From contig JAMZAV010000051.1 in assembly GCA_024449915.1 (NCBI GenBank), forward strand, positions 558,001-622,000: a stretch of 64,000 bases of DNA, read 5' to 3'. Position numbers and translations under genes: made by a program. The stretch comes from Sweltsa coloradensis (lineage: Eukaryota > Arthropoda > Insecta > Plecoptera > Chloroperlidae). Under the pieces are notes generated by a model that saw only the letters and a program-made list of their open reading frames with translations, ran no database searches and was not told the origin of the DNA. Of the stretch, positions 12,401-27,400 are shown one piece after another; the stretch's first letter is position 1; the number at the start of each line of letters is the position of its first letter.

Positions 12401-15400
12401 TAAAATAATATTCGTACGGGTCGAAATTTTTTGCTGGATCATGTAGTCAAATAACTAAACATTTGCCGTAAAATTACGGCATATTGACTAGATTTTTTAA
12501 TTGCCAATACTGAGTTTAAAAACGGAAGAAAATGCCGTATTAATACTGGACCATGTAGTGAGAAAAATAAACATTTGCCGTAAAACTTCGACAACTCAAA
12601 CTCAGTAAAATAAACAAATCGGACTTGCAGTAGAAAAACTGGAATTAGTTAGTAAGCAGTACTTCCAACGACATTTGCAGTAATTTGACGAAAATATTTT
12701 GAACAGTGTAGTTAGAATAGAAAAAAAAAGAAAAAGTTATATGAATCTATTCAAAAGTTATTTTCAAAGAATTAGGAGGGGTGGAGGTTAACTTCCATTA
12801 TGCATACATGCATGTAGTTCGTTAATAACATAGTCCAGTCATGTTCATCCGCAACAAATACAATCTTTTGCCAAATTTGGCATTTAGACCTACACTCATA
12901 CAATTTATATTTTTGTTTGAGGTACAAGAATTGGGGGTACATACTAATTCTCTGTCATCAAGAAATATGTTACTGCTTTTGATATTTGTGGAGGGTGCTC
13001 TTTGTTAATGCGATTCCTGTAGTAGGCTTACCTGACACAACATTGTGCTCTATGTTCTAGGCTCAGGCAAATCGTACACCATGATGGGAAGCCAAGATAA
13101 TAAGGGCATTATACCTCGCCTCTGTGATTCGTTATTCGAAATGATTGCCAAACGCCAAAGTGCAGAGCTCTCGTACAAAGTTGAAGTGAGCTACATGGAA
13201 ATATACAACGAAAAGGTGAGTTTGTTTTGTTTTATCAATGTGTATGATATCTATTTTGAAAGGTGGGACCAAGATTTTTATACGATTGTACACAACAATA
13301 ACATACTAATAACAAGCTAGAAATACCAGTTTCCAGTTCACTTCTTCAACCATGCTATAGTCATAAATAAATCAAATCAAATAAATAAATCCGTATTTTG
13401 AGTCTGCCCACTTCATAGTGGTCATTGATCTCATTAACAGACACTGCCAAAAGACAAACTTTTCATTTTCACTGATAAGCAGGTCTGCTTGTTTTGCGTA
13501 ACAGGTAAAGAAATAAAAAAAATGCAAGAAAATATTCACAAATTTAACACAAATTATGTTTTTTTCAAATGTTAAAATTATATTCTGTGTAAATTTTTCA
13601 TAATTTAATTTCTTATAATTTGGATGCAATCATTGTAATACATTTTTTGTTTTCATGTATTGTTGTACACTACCCAATTTAAGTGTTATTTTTTTTAAAT
13701 TGTCTGGTATTATTTTGTGCATACCAAACGCTATCCTGATCCATATACCGTACTCATATACCTATTCTGCATTCGAAAGTTTGTGCGATACGTCAGTTTG
13801 AAACCATTGCTATCAACAACCCACCCTTCTATCCCTTGGGAGAGCTTGTTTGTTTATAGGACAAGTACTAATAAGTTTTTAATATTTCTCCAGGTTCACG
13901 ACTTACTGGACCCTAAAGCCAACAAAGCAAGCCTCAAGGTACGGGAGCACAATGTACTGGGTCCATATGTCGACGGGCTGTCTCAGTTAGCTGTCACCGC
14001 TTTTAAGGTCAGTTCTACATACAACAAGGTGCATTACAATTAGGGATGCACACGATAATCAATATTATCGATCAATAATCAATAATGGATATAATTTTGA
14101 TAATCGATAACCAAAACCAAAATTCATTATCAATTATCGAAATATCAAATAATTGGTCAATAGTGGCACGAACCAAACTCTAAGGACGGAGATTATCTCA
14201 CGTTGTGCCATGCACTGGCTGAGCTGATGGTGTCACACTCGAGATTTATGTGCTATCAGACCATAATGGAAGCCAAACACATGACACTTGCCAAACTTGA
14301 GGTTCCACTTATAGGTCAGAACAGGCTTTGATATATTATCGATAATATCGATTCGATAATGACATTACCATTTTGATAATCGAAAATGAAAAAAGTATCG
14401 ATGTGCATCCCTAATTACAATTAATCAATTATATCATTTTTTCTTCCTACTTCATTACTTTTTTGGGCCATCCAACTGGTCCAAACTTAGGAGTTTAAAG
14501 TTGCTTTTCCTGAACCCGAAATTCTGATTTGAAATTGTCTCGACCAAAAACCAAAACCAAGTGATATTCTCTATTTCAGTTAATTTTGGTTCATAGCATA
14601 ATATTGAAGTATAAATTTGCATTATTTTCATAAGAATTCTATTCGGTCCCCAATATAACCATCGTTGCCTGCACCATTTAATCTACTCAAGGCCATTACA
14701 CCTACAGCCCACTATAAATTATAATAAACAACAACTTGTGATACTTTATTGTGTTGATTTAGTACTTGAACAAGTTATTGGAATTTTTTGGTTCATTTTA
14801 TAAAATGTGCAAGTGATCGAACATATTTCAAATCAGTTTCCAATATTGCTTGTAAATGTTTAGGTATAGGCCTTTGTGTAACTTTACACACTCCTAACTA
14901 TAGTAAGTCTCTGATCCTACATTGATGAAAAGTCATGGAATATGGTCACTATTGCAGTTATGAATTGCAACGGTGAACGGTTAAAACATGAAACCAAATA
15001 AAACGAGTTAGAATCAATACGGCTGAGTGCACAATGTCAATCTTAGGCAATCATTAATTATTAATGGGGTCTTATCTTGCTAGATCCAATCATTACATGC
15101 ACGGCTGATGCCGGCAATTCAGAAGTGTATCTATGTTTACACAGTAGACCAGAGCTGCAATTTAAAATGATTTGATATGTTGTAAAAAGTGTAATAACCA
15201 CAAATATCCATTAAAAAACTCATATAATGTTAATTTTATGATGGATTTTTTTAAAAAGCTTTAAAATCACGTGTTAATTTATAATTTACATTTTGAAAAC
15301 TTCTGCCTGGGCAACCTTGATCGCAAAGAAGCATTGCTTCGGTTGTGTTCTTGTTTCGAGTTCCATGTAGAGGTAGGTAGGAAGTAGATGCAGCTGATTA

Positions 15401-18400
15401 TTTACCTCGAAAACCAGTTCATTTTTAACTGCGTGCATGTCGAAAGTATTATCCGTGAAGAATGAGAGCGCATAGTTTTAATGTTACAGTGGCTTGGCAT
15501 GTTTTGGATAGACGAGAGAGTTAACTGGGCACTGGTTTGTTTTGGTTGGGTGACCTTGGGCATGTGTCACTGAGCTCAAATTACAAGTAGGTAGGGGCAC
15601 TAGACCTTGAAGCTAGGGGACTTATTCCTGAACACATGGCCCAGAACAAATAGGCACCTACTATATCATTCTTACGGTACCTCGGATTTGATGAAATTCA
15701 AGTTGTCAATAGACTTATAAGTTTGCACTAGCCTTTATGGATAACTGTAAATATCATGGTTATGAGCATTTTCAAAGAATTTCTGGTAGGCCTACTTCAC
15801 ATAAATGTACGTTGTACTTTCAACTAGGGATGACATCAGCTAGTAAAATATGGATTCCGTTCCAGACCCTCCCTCATTCTGGTAACACAAGGGCCAAATC
15901 TGTTTAGTGTTTAAATGAAGCAATTTCGTCTAAGCTACAAGCAACACTCGACTTTAATAATTAAACGGAGTTAAATTAACTGAAGGACAGACAAGAAGAT
16001 ATCAGTAAACTAAAACCTTGTTCATAACATTTTGTCATTTAAATATGAATGAAAAAGTTGTGGCTTGCAAGTCACTAATTTAAACAGTTTGGTAGTTTCT
16101 ATGGCCATGGCTTTAACATTCATATAAGTTTGGAGTGTTAAATTTTTTGATGTAGTTTTATTTAACAGAAAAAATATACCCAAAGAAGATATGAATCCTT
16201 AGTATGGGTTCTGGTAACCCTAGTACCCGATGACATCCCTATTTTCAACATATGTTTTCAGTTTTGACTTTTGTGGTTATCTAATTTCACCTTCTCAAAA
16301 ATAATTAAATTTATTTTTACTGGCAACCCGTGACTTATCCTTAATGAATTGTTCTCTTGCTTCCTATGAAAAAGAGTGTGTTGTTACTCATCGTCATACT
16401 TATAAGTGGCTAGTGATGGTAATATGGGTTGTACTTATATTGCAGGACATTGACAACCTCATGGCGGAAGGCAACAAGTCTCGAACGGTGGCAGCAACCA
16501 ACATGAACAGCGAGTCTTCGCGGTCGCACGCCGTCTTCTCTGTCGTTCTCACGCAGACGCTGATCGACATACGATCAGGCGTCAGCGGGGAGAAAGTCAG
16601 CCGGATGTCTCTAGTGGACTTGGCTGGCAGCGAACGAGCTATCAAGACGGGGGCCGTTGGAGATCGCCTCAAAGAAGGCTCGAATATCAACAAGTAAGCC
16701 AATTAGTTTAAACCTGCACTTTTTAAATGCCTTTCTGTTTCACCATACAACAAAGGTTACCCACCGAGAATTGCACTTTTTAAAGTTAGAGATGTCAATA
16801 CTCTGAAAGTTTTGTAGCTGGTGGAGCTGGAGTGAAATTGGCCGTAGGTGACATTCATTGACATTAGTTTTCAGAGATTTAGTTAATAAGTTTACTATTG
16901 TTCATATTGTGGTTGAATTTGTTTTCATAAGCATTGCCAAGTAGCCTAGGCCTATTGCCCATATCCCTAAATATATAAATTTATTGTGAAGAATATGTTA
17001 ATTAGGTAGTATCGGTACTGTTATAGCCACATTTATCTGGGTTACGATATTCTGAATGCTGGTCGTTGTGTTTCTTTAAACTTAGGTATTTATGTCAACG
17101 GTCATATTACTTAACGGAAAGTGTCAACTTGAATTGACTCTGGGAAGCAAACACGTATTTGATTCACTTTCCCATGTGGGCAAATAAGTACGTATTTAAA
17201 CAATGGTCAGGCCCTGGGTAGGCCTCCGCCTATACATAATCAATTTGTAGTAACTAGTATATTGTACTTAATTCTTCACTGCAGTTCAAATGATACAAAT
17301 GCATGTTTGTGTGTGTAGGTCGCTGACTACATTGGGTCTGGTCATCTCGAAACTGGCTGACCAGTCGTCAGGCAGCCGGAACAAGGACAAGTTTGTACCG
17401 TACCGAGACTCCGTCCTCACCTGGCTTCTCAAGGTACAATACTTACTACTATTTAATTCTTTGAAATGTTCTAATTTTATATACCTGCTCTTAAAAACGT
17501 TTTCCCTTTAGTCTGAGTTTGGATATTTGAGAGTAACCATGCGCATTTCCCCCGCAAGTTTAACCATAGGGCAGACTGTTTGAGAGAGATACAGAATATG
17601 TAGTCTGTTCTTGCATCCTATCTTTTTTCCGACAATAAAGATTTTCTTTCTTTCGGCTCACAGCAAGGGGGTGAGGAGCCATCTCTTGTTTTCAGGACTC
17701 GAGCAAAGCAAACTTGTTTAATCTCTCATTACATTGTTTAGACTGGTATTATTTTTCACTAGAATCAACTTTTTCAAAGCAACATCCCGAGTGTTGCCAA
17801 ACGTACAGTTGACCTCGGTCAGCCATTGAAGACACCAGTTTTGTTGTGATATTGAAGTTATTTGTAGATCACTCTTTCTTATAATTTTCCTCTTGTTTTT
17901 AGGACAACTTGGGTGGCAATAGTAAAACTGTGATGGTGGCAACAATCTCTCCTTCTGCCGACAACTACGAGGAGACGTTGTCGACCCTTCGTTATGCTGA
18001 CCGTGCCAAACGAATTGTCAACCATGCCGTTGTCAATGAAGATCCCAATGCTCGAATTATTCGCGAACTAAGACAAGAAGTGGAGGCGCTCAAGGAGATG
18101 TTGAAACACGCCACGGGTTCCGAAGGCTTCGTGGAGGTAAGGAGACTATTTCGTTTATGGCCGCCATTGAGAAATGGTCGACACCAGTAGTAAATTTTAA
18201 TCCTAGTTGGCAAGTTGTTTCATTTAAGTTTTTTCTAGCTTATTTTATTTCTTCTCTTTGAGTTATCTAGGTTTCTTAATTACTTACCTACTAGAGTCTT
18301 TCTTTTAAATACAAAACTGTTGTTAAATTCAATACTGTACTAGACTATAACTTTCAATAGGCCTATACTAAATGTTATGTTTAGAAATGCCCTGGCTTTT

Positions 18401-21400
18401 AAGTTTTAACTAGGGCTGTGCGAATATTCGAAATTTTCGAAGTATTCGAAAATAATTTACTATTCGTATTCGATTCGAAACTCGAATAGTAACTATTCGA
18501 ATTTCCGAAGTATTCGAATTCCCGAAGTATTCGATTTGAAATTCCCGCTAGTATGCAGGAAACTACATTACCGATCGACGCACCCTATCGTCAACTCCGC
18601 GCAACGTGTTTCAGCGGTCGTACCAACCAAACCAAGCTGTACCAACTTCGACAAACAACAGCATCTGATGTCACCGTTGTCACGACGTTGTTGAACGTAA
18701 GAAATTACTCCGAAAACGTGATGCAAACCTCATCTTTCTTGCGAAAAAGTTCTAAACATGGTCTTTTCTCGGGTAAATGCTCATGTAAATACCCGCATAG
18801 GGCTCTCGTGCTTACAGATTACGAAGAAGAAGCGGGCCTTGAGCCCGAAACGGACATAGGCCTAGCCTAGGCCCCCTAGCCCTACCCGCTTCAAAGTCTA
18901 GGCCCTAGCCTACGGCAAAAAAGTGCGATTTGGTACTTTTTCAACCCAAAAGGGAACGAAGCCGAATGTATGCATTGCAAAAAAAATTAAAAACCCCCAC
19001 AGGTCAGAACAACGAACATTGTTTTTTATCCCCTGTGCTTTGCACAATGCTAGGCCTAGGGCCTAGGCCCCTAGCCTAGGGCCTACCCAGACCTAGGCCC
19101 TACCTAGGCCTAGGCCCCTAGCCTACCTAGGCCTAGGCCCCTGGCCTACCTAGGCCTACCTAGACCTAGGCCCTTGGCTAGCCTACCTAGGCCTAGGCCC
19201 TAGGCTGTCTAGGCCTAGTGCTAGGGGCGAGCCATTGAATTTCGCCAAGGCTAGCCTAGGGTAGACCTAGGACCAAAGATCCTATAATTAATTAATAATA
19301 TTAATATTAATAGCCATAATAAATAAAACTTAAAAACAACTAAATGTTTATTTTTATGTGTGCGCACTGTTTTGACAACTATTCGATATTCGACTTTTTT
19401 ATTGTGTACTATTCGATATTCGTATTCGAACTCAAAAATCACTATTCGCACACCCCTAGTTTTAACCCATGTGTGTATGTGGTTTTTAGTGTGTATCGGT
19501 GGTGGTTTTGTGGTAAATTCTAAAACAATTCAACCCTGCTGTATTATTTAAGTACTATGTATAAATTAAGAATGCCCTAAGTAAAATTTAGAAATGACAA
19601 AACTTGTTTAGAAAAGAAAGAAAGAAAGAAAGATCCATAAAAATTAAGAAAAATTCCGAAAGGTCTTTACTTAAAGTTTAAAGTACTTAACTAGGTACTT
19701 GGTTCCTCGGCGCATCTATCTATCTCTGGTACGTAATATTAACGCAAAAAATGTTGAGTAATAAATACTAATAGCCTGGTAATTTGTGTTTCAGCAAAGA
19801 GAGAAGCTGAGTGAGACTGAGAAACTGATGAAGGAAGTGTCGCAGACTTGGGAAGAGAAACTACAAAAGACAGGTAAGATGTGTTTTCTTGCCTTACTGA
19901 CCTGCGACTTTGCGGAGAAATAACTTACATCATTTTATCCACTGTTACTTGTATCTATTCTCTTTTGTTTTTTTGTTTGTTTCACATGCCCTTTTCTATG
20001 CGGTGGCCTACTGGATATATTGTATTTTGTCCAAATATATTTACATATTTTAAAATTTTCCTTTTAATAGAAAATTACGTTCGCTAAATGTGTTACTAAA
20101 TGTGTTAATAATACATACTTAATAGTGTTGAGCTGGCGTAGATACCACGCATGTCTCACTCAAATTAACTAGGCATATGTGCTTGTTTTACTATGCTCAC
20201 ATAAGCCTATCATCACACCACGGAGGAAGGCATTGGGCATTTTCTCACAACATCTTGAGACGTGGCTGCATCTTGTGTTCTTTACTTCAACATTTGCACG
20301 TAGGATATTATTGATAACGTAAACTCAAGTTTAATATGTAAAGCAATAATATTGGGATTTTTCATTTATAGATGACTTGGTTTCCATGGTTTGTTGTCAA
20401 CAGGCATCTAAGAGGTGGATAAGCTAATGAAGAAGGAGAATGAGTTTAAAACTGGTTTGTTTCTCTTTCAGAACGTCTCCAACAAGAACGACAGCATGCT
20501 TTAGAGAAGATGGGTATCAGCGTTCAGGCATCTGGAATCAAAGTGGAGAAGAACAAATATTACCTGGTTAACCTGAATGCCGACCCGTCGCTGAATGAAC
20601 TGCTCGTGTACTACTTGAAGGTAAGTCATTTGGGCACATGAGATGTACTATTGACGTTTAGACTATACGAGAAAAGGTTTTGCGTTCTCGTCTTTGTACG
20701 AATTATTTTGTCCTTCCAAGTATGATACTTTATCGTAATTCTGTACCGGTAACTTTTTGTTACCTATACTCTCTGACGTAGTTCTATGAACTGTTAAAAC
20801 GTGGGATCTACTTTCACTATCAATTTTGCTTACCGTACTAAATGTTTGTAGTATCTGTACAACTTATTGCGCTATTGGTGCTTGTACAGTGAAACTTTGA
20901 TTGTGAACACAGTGTATTCTCAGCTAGGACTATGCAATTTTTGGAGGTTAGGTGTTCAAAAACATATAAAAGCAATAAACGTATTTGAACTTTTTCATTA
21001 AACTTTCAAATTTTATGCTGGTTTCCATATGTGTTAATTAACCCATCCGCTTACCATATAAAAGGCCCCAACTTTCCCTAAAAATCCATTTATTTTCGCT
21101 AAGGGATGAGAATAGCACAGGACTTTACAAAAAAATTCGTATCTCCTAAAGTAATTATCCGATTCTTATGAAATATATGTTAAAATGTTCACAAATAATC
21201 AGGTAAATGTATGGTCTATGCATTGAGTGAATTGAAATGTTTTTTACCTAAAAGTTTGTTTTGGTGTGGTAAATTTTGAAGCATTCGGGCATAAAAATCT
21301 CTCTACAATGGTACGAGGCGTAATTTCCAAGTCATCAAATTCGTCACTAACACCTGGCCTGTAAAAGGTATTTTGGTAGGCCTACCTGTTGCTGGACACT

Positions 21401-24400
21401 TTGACTCCCATTTCCAGTCGTCGACTTTTGCCCTTTTCCGTGGGGCATTAGGCCTACCCCTAACACGACGGTCACCGCTCCCGCCCGCCACATTATCATC
21501 ATCACTCGCTCCCGACACGTTTTCATCACTGTCACTCACTTGTTCTGCATTTTCAGGGTCACTATCACTCACGGCACTAGGCACAGAATAATTGTCATCG
21601 TCACTTGAATTATTATAATCACTCTCAGTCCCAACAAAATCGTCCTAGTCACTGTTTAGCAAAATGTCCTCAACGTTGTACTCTGTCAAACGCCTACGCG
21701 CAGCCATTTTCACTGTAAACAAACCATTCAACTCGTCAGAAAAGCAACAAAAACTGGGCTAGACGCGATCGATAACCACCTGTGGATAGCTTGAAACAAG
21801 TAGAAGGCATTGCATGCATTCTGTTGGCGCCTAGGCGAACTACTTCCTTCCTCCAGTCGATAACGCAGAGCGCTGCACTAGGCCGTCGATTCGACCGCTA
21901 GGTAAGGCAGCATATATCGATTGCAAGTCGTCGATTCGACCATAGGGTAAGGCTAGGGGTTAAAATCATGTTTGGGGGTAAGAAAATGTTTGTTGTAAGT
22001 TTAAAAAAAAAATAAGACAATCAAAATACACAGTTAACAACCGTAGGACCTATTTGCTATCGACTAGTTATCATAGTATTGGTTTCATTCAATGAATAAA
22101 ATTAAAAGGTCTACATGGTGTGCAAATATCCATACAGTACAGATACTAACATTAAATTAAATACCGGTAGTACTAGTACTTATGTAGGCTTACTTATTTC
22201 ATTTTTTTAAAAATGATTTCTCATGTCATTAGGTTATTGTTTTATTGACAGAATTTACTTCCATACTTTAATGACACTTCAAAAATGCCAATCCTTAGTT
22301 TGTCTATTCTACTTTTATCCCCAAACTCAGTAGTGGAATAAGTGGTATTTTGGCCTGCTTCTGAGTTTGGTGCTTCCTTTAACAAATAATACAATAATAA
22401 GATTGTGTGGTATTGTATTTCAACTTCTAGGCTATTTTTGTTCTCAAGTTTAGTTGCATGCCTTCAGATTTGCTCCCTATATTTTTTAAAATTCCACCAT
22501 AAATATGTTGAAAGATAGATTAATCTCTTCTGCTGCATGCCTTTAATTTACTCCCTATGTTTGGTTGAATTTATCTGTAGGCCTAAACCGCATAAACATG
22601 TTGAGAGATTGACAATAGTATCTGTTATTATCCTGGAACAATAGAGCCATTTCTAAGGAAAGAATGCAAACTTTTGAAGCACTTTGAAAAACACATTGGC
22701 TTTGCATACCCCACTCTCCACTTAAGTTTGAATAGAGTTAATTGCTCAACTGGGCTTCGCGCTAGGGGTGAATTGAGAACACTACCTGGAAACGTGGTTT
22801 TAACCCCTGGAACGTAAACCCACAAAATCCCCCCAGTTGGGTTGGGTTGAGCTGGGGCATGTTGTCACTTAACACTCTGCATTTACCACGTGACGCTGAG
22901 GCAGTGTCACAGCATTGCGAATGAGAGCGAGAGTGCACAAACAGAATACTTACCACTAAACACATTCTCGAGTGTCTCGCAGAGCGGCCAGGTACCTTCT
23001 TTGCGGTTTCCCCTGTCAAATATGCTCAATATTACTTAGTTCCGAACTAAGACTTTGTTGTCCTAAGTGAGATATTTGTATTTATGTCTGCAGTTTATAT
23101 AATATACATATATACTATTGCTATCGGTAGTTGTGTAGTTGATTTGTATCCTACGACTGCATGTCAATGGGCAACCATCAAGAAAGGGGGGGGGGGTCTT
23201 TGATTGTACATACTGCATTCTGCATGCTATTCTAGTGTTTGTGCAAAAAGGGTTCAATTACACTAGCCAATTAGCTTACAAGAGAGAGATGGAATGCTGC
23301 TCCGATAGTAACTAAACAAAATACATATTCATTCAAAACATAGCTGACTTTCCCCAATTTCTTCTTTTCGGTAGTGTATGTTTCCAAGGGTTAAAAATAA
23401 AATATGATCGGTCTTCTTACTATAATCGACTGTCAAATGCTTGCATTTAGCTAAATGAGACAGACCCTCGTTTCTCTGGTATTACTGCAATTTTTGGCAC
23501 GACGCAAGTGCAGTCTTATGTTACTTTTGATAGTGAACATGTTGACCATCACTTCTTATCCTTTGGCCAAAACGGATGCATCAGATTGTACTAAAGTTAA
23601 CATCATTGTCCCTCAACTCTATGCAAGTGCACAGTAGTGAAAACTGGTGTAAAGCAGTAGGGCCATATCGATCCCGCAGACATCAGCGTATTTGTAAAAG
23701 GTGCTCATATCTAGGGATCATCTGTAGAACAAGCTCGGCCCAGAGATGTGGTAATAGTAGGTCGATAGTTGATAATACGCAAGCAATTTATCCTGAGTTT
23801 ACAAACATTAATTTTTCATTACCTTTTAGTACAATGAAGTGGTAAAAAGTATTTGATTCAATTCTCAGTTTACTGGTGCCGATAAAGCCAATTCCATGTC
23901 CACCAATCTGGTTGAGTCCCACTTAAATTAGGCTCACAATATGAACATAGCATGATCCTGAACTTAGGCATGCTATTTTGTCTTGAAAATTAAGGCCCTC
24001 TGTATGGAAGTAGATTGTTAATGCCCAATTTCAGTTTTTGAGGTACACATTAGTCAAACTCAATACCGTATGCAGAGGAGTTATTGAAACAGACAGTAGG
24101 CCTACCTAAATACTTCTAAGACACTTTGCTAATTCAATTTAAGGATTTCCAAAATTCTCCAGCCATGTGTAGGTTGCGTTCATGTTTTGAATTTGAATTG
24201 GGCCTAAAGACAAAACAACAGTGTTGCAAACCAATATTTTATATATATATATAGTATATGTTATGTAAATTTCCTCTGATTATATCCTGAACTATTATCA
24301 TCAATTAATAAATCATGTTACCAGATACCCTCTGTTTTCAAAATGCTGATAAATGCAGTGAAACAAGCCAATGTGGGTGGTGGTGGTGCCTATAAAATCA

Positions 24401-27400
24401 TGTTTACTGTTAAACCAACCAAGCCTTTGGACAGTTAATTGCCAATTTCATAAAAAAAAAACTTGTGTTGTGATTTTAAGTGAAATGTATATGTGTTATA
24501 GGAACGGACTTTAGTGGGTGCACGTGGCGCTTCGTGCGAGCAGGACATCCAACTTTCTGGGCTGGGCATCCAACCCCAGCACTGCGTCATCACTATCGAG
24601 GATGGTGGGCTGTTTCTGGAGCCTCAGAACGGGGCGCGCAGCTACGTCAACGGTTCGGCCGTCACCGACAGGACACCTCTACATCATGGCGACCGAATCC
24701 TCTGGGGGAACCACCACTTCTTTAGGGTAACTAGCCTCTTCTTTGCTATTATGTTTAGGGCTGTGCGAGTCTCGACTTTTCGAGATTCGAGCGAGATTAA
24801 AGTGCTGCTCGAATCTCGCTCGATCTCGAGATCATACTGCTCGGAAAAACGAGTCTCGCTCGATCTCGATCTCAAATTGCTCGAAAAATCTAGTCTTGAG
24901 ATATCTCCGTCACGGACCACGGTGGTCGTAATTATGCGGGACCTTGCGTTATGCGACGTGGTAAAGTAATATTTATTCTCCGATTTTTGCGTAATAATTT
25001 CATATTGCCATGCCACATTGCCGAGAAATCTCTAGGCCTAGATGAGCTAGGCCAATGGCTATAGGCCTAGGCCTGAGTCCCGGTTCCATTCCGTGATCGG
25101 AGCTTTGATAAACCCGAAGATCGGAGGCCTAGGGCCTACTAACAAATGACGCATAAAATAGGCTTCACTTTAAAACACTTTCCTCTACAGAACGAAAGCT
25201 AGGCTAGGTACTTCTAGCACTAGCATACACCCAATAAATGACAACAAGACATCCATCTACATTTTATTTTAGACCTAGACAATGCGCATGCGTCTGTCGA
25301 CGCGCACACAGATCGCGCATTTTGACTGGTCACTGGTAGCGCACTCTATCGTGCGAGCTACTGAACTGAAGCGTGATTTGTGAAGTTGGCGGTAGAGAGC
25401 AGAGAGCACTTTATCGACTCGTTATCGACTCCAACGGAGAAACTACTTTATCGGTTTCTTACGACATTCATTAAAGGATCCTTGATTAAAGGGGTATTAC
25501 ACTGAGGCCGCTGTAGGTGTTGTTACGTATTATTTTCACTACCAAATTAATGTGATTAAACTAATAAAGTTACAAACAAAAATTATATTTCGTTCAACAT
25601 GTAGCCTAGGCCTAAGCCTAGGACCTCTGAGATAGGCTAGGGCTAGGCCTACTCCACGCCTGCCCTAGGCCTAGGCCCCTAAGCACTGAACTGAGAAATG
25701 TTTACTTTTTAAATATTATTTTTAAGTAGGCCCTATTTTTACTTTTAAAGCCGCCTAGGCCTAATTATTTTGTGTATAGGTGATTCTTTCTTTGGGGTCC
25801 TACAACAGGCCTAAGCCGGCTAATTTCAGTGCGCTCGATCGCGCTCGACCTCGCTTGATCTCGGATCTCGCTCGAGATTCAAGATTTTTTCAAATTCTCG
25901 CTCGATCTCGCTCGACTTAAAAAAAACCTGCTCGCACAGCCCTAATTATGTTATATGCTAGACAACTGAGTCTCCTACATTACACTCATGAACCCTTTCT
26001 CATCTGATGGGGCTTCCAAGTCCTGCAGTTTCATCGTGGTATAGCATTAACATGAATGGGAATATAGCTCCAACTCCAGTAGCTCGTCGGGACATTCAAG
26101 TCCCAATGCTTTTGATCACATCGAGCAATCTCACATTGACATTGGATAATATTTACTCATTCTACAATTTTTTTTAAAGTAAAAAGTAAAAACTGCATTG
26201 TATTTTATTTTGTAAAATTATACTATTACCGGTACTAATATGATCAATTAAATAAAATCTTTGCCACATTTTGCGTCTGAATTTGATTTTTAAAATATAT
26301 TAATCGAAGGATACTACATATTTTTAAATATAAGTTTAGAAAACTCCAGCAAATTATTAAATTATTACCTAAACAAAAATATTTAGTGAACATTTTTATT
26401 TGATATGTTTGTATGATGAAACAAACCATATTTTTTTGCCTGTGTTCGCAGTGGCGGCTCGTGGGGTTTAAAATAGTCAGGGCACAATATATTTGAATGG
26501 AGTTGCGTGGGCTACAAGCGGTCTGGGGCGAAGCCCCAGCCGCCGGAGGCGAAAAATTTTGGCATATATTAAGCTCCAAGACAGCCTTTACAGCGATTTG
26601 AGCAAGGGAGAACTATACTCATAACACAAAAATATTTTCAATATTTTTTTAGGGCGCAACAAAGTTGGGCCCCTGGGCTAGAGCCTAGTTAGCCTAATGG
26701 TTAATACGGGCCTGGGCACAAATCAGCTATCATTTAAAACTGGTAATTTTATCTATATTTTTCGACCTTGCTGAAAGTAAAAGAAGATAATAGCAGCACA
26801 TGCAAATTTAACTGGTATTTTAATGCTTGTAAATAAGTTGTACTCTTCATTCTTTGGACACGGCGAATTCCTCGATTACCCGCACAACGCAGCAGCACGT
26901 AACGTGTTCTCCTTACAACAGCTCTGGGCCGACTAAAATCATGCCCATCCTGCCGGAGTTCCAACGCTTATTGCGAGGCAACGATTCGGCTATTTCCGAA
27001 TAAAACTGACTGCGCAGGCGCTACGTGGGCGCAACTTCGTCTAGCCCGTAGTAGGCTCACTCGAGTCAAGCGTTGTTCGCTGTTTCCTTACCTTGAAAAT
27101 ACAAACTATTTGATTTTATCTAAATGTGTACCACGACGTCTACAACTCGTATATGTGAGTGATTGTTGGCGGGAAGAGTAGGAGGGGCACATGCCCCAAT
27201 GCCCTTATGGTAGAGCAGCCTCTGTGTGTTCGGTCAATAAAGGGTAACTCATTGGGAAAGACTTGGGGCCTACGATATTCTTTCTTAGCAGCGTGTACTG
27301 GCTGTAAAAGAGGTATTGTGGCCAAAAGGTTTGAATTTACTCTAGAATATTGTTGTGGTTACTATGAAGATGTTGGTATTGCTATACAGTGCTTTTCAAT

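Larger units (their letters stand above)
10284..12708. mobile_element. TA-flanked inverted-repeat element (Tc1/mariner-like, non-autonomous)
   Basis: The left end CACTGTTCAAAAAAATCGTC and right end (reverse-complemented CACTGTTCAAAATATTTTCG) continue into a shared GTCAAATTACTGCAAATG. TA lies on both sides (10282-10283, 12709-12710). Short internal repeats of TTTACGGCAAATG recur near both ends. No transposase frame is seen. A Helentron-type element (10756-11543) and a tRNA-like SINE head (about 12148-12235) are nested inside. Confidence 0.72.
6463..13060 (+). other. Intron 1 of the visible gene, repeat-rich
   Basis: Contains a SINE-B copy (6775-7049), a 174-bp tandem duplication (8613-8960), G and C homopolymers (8561-8582, 9718-9736) and a 2.4-kb TA-flanked inverted-repeat element with nested repeats (10284-12708). 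Stretches 7050-8560 and 9000-9700 show nothing recognisable. Confidence 0.85.

Noticed and set aside
12119..12403. 94-codon open frame
   Set aside because: Covers a tRNA-like SINE head and AT-rich DNA inside an inverted-repeat element; no domain-like sequence.
18553..18870. 105-codon frame inside the hAT element
   Set aside because: No hAT transposase motif; includes the start of the GGCCTA array.
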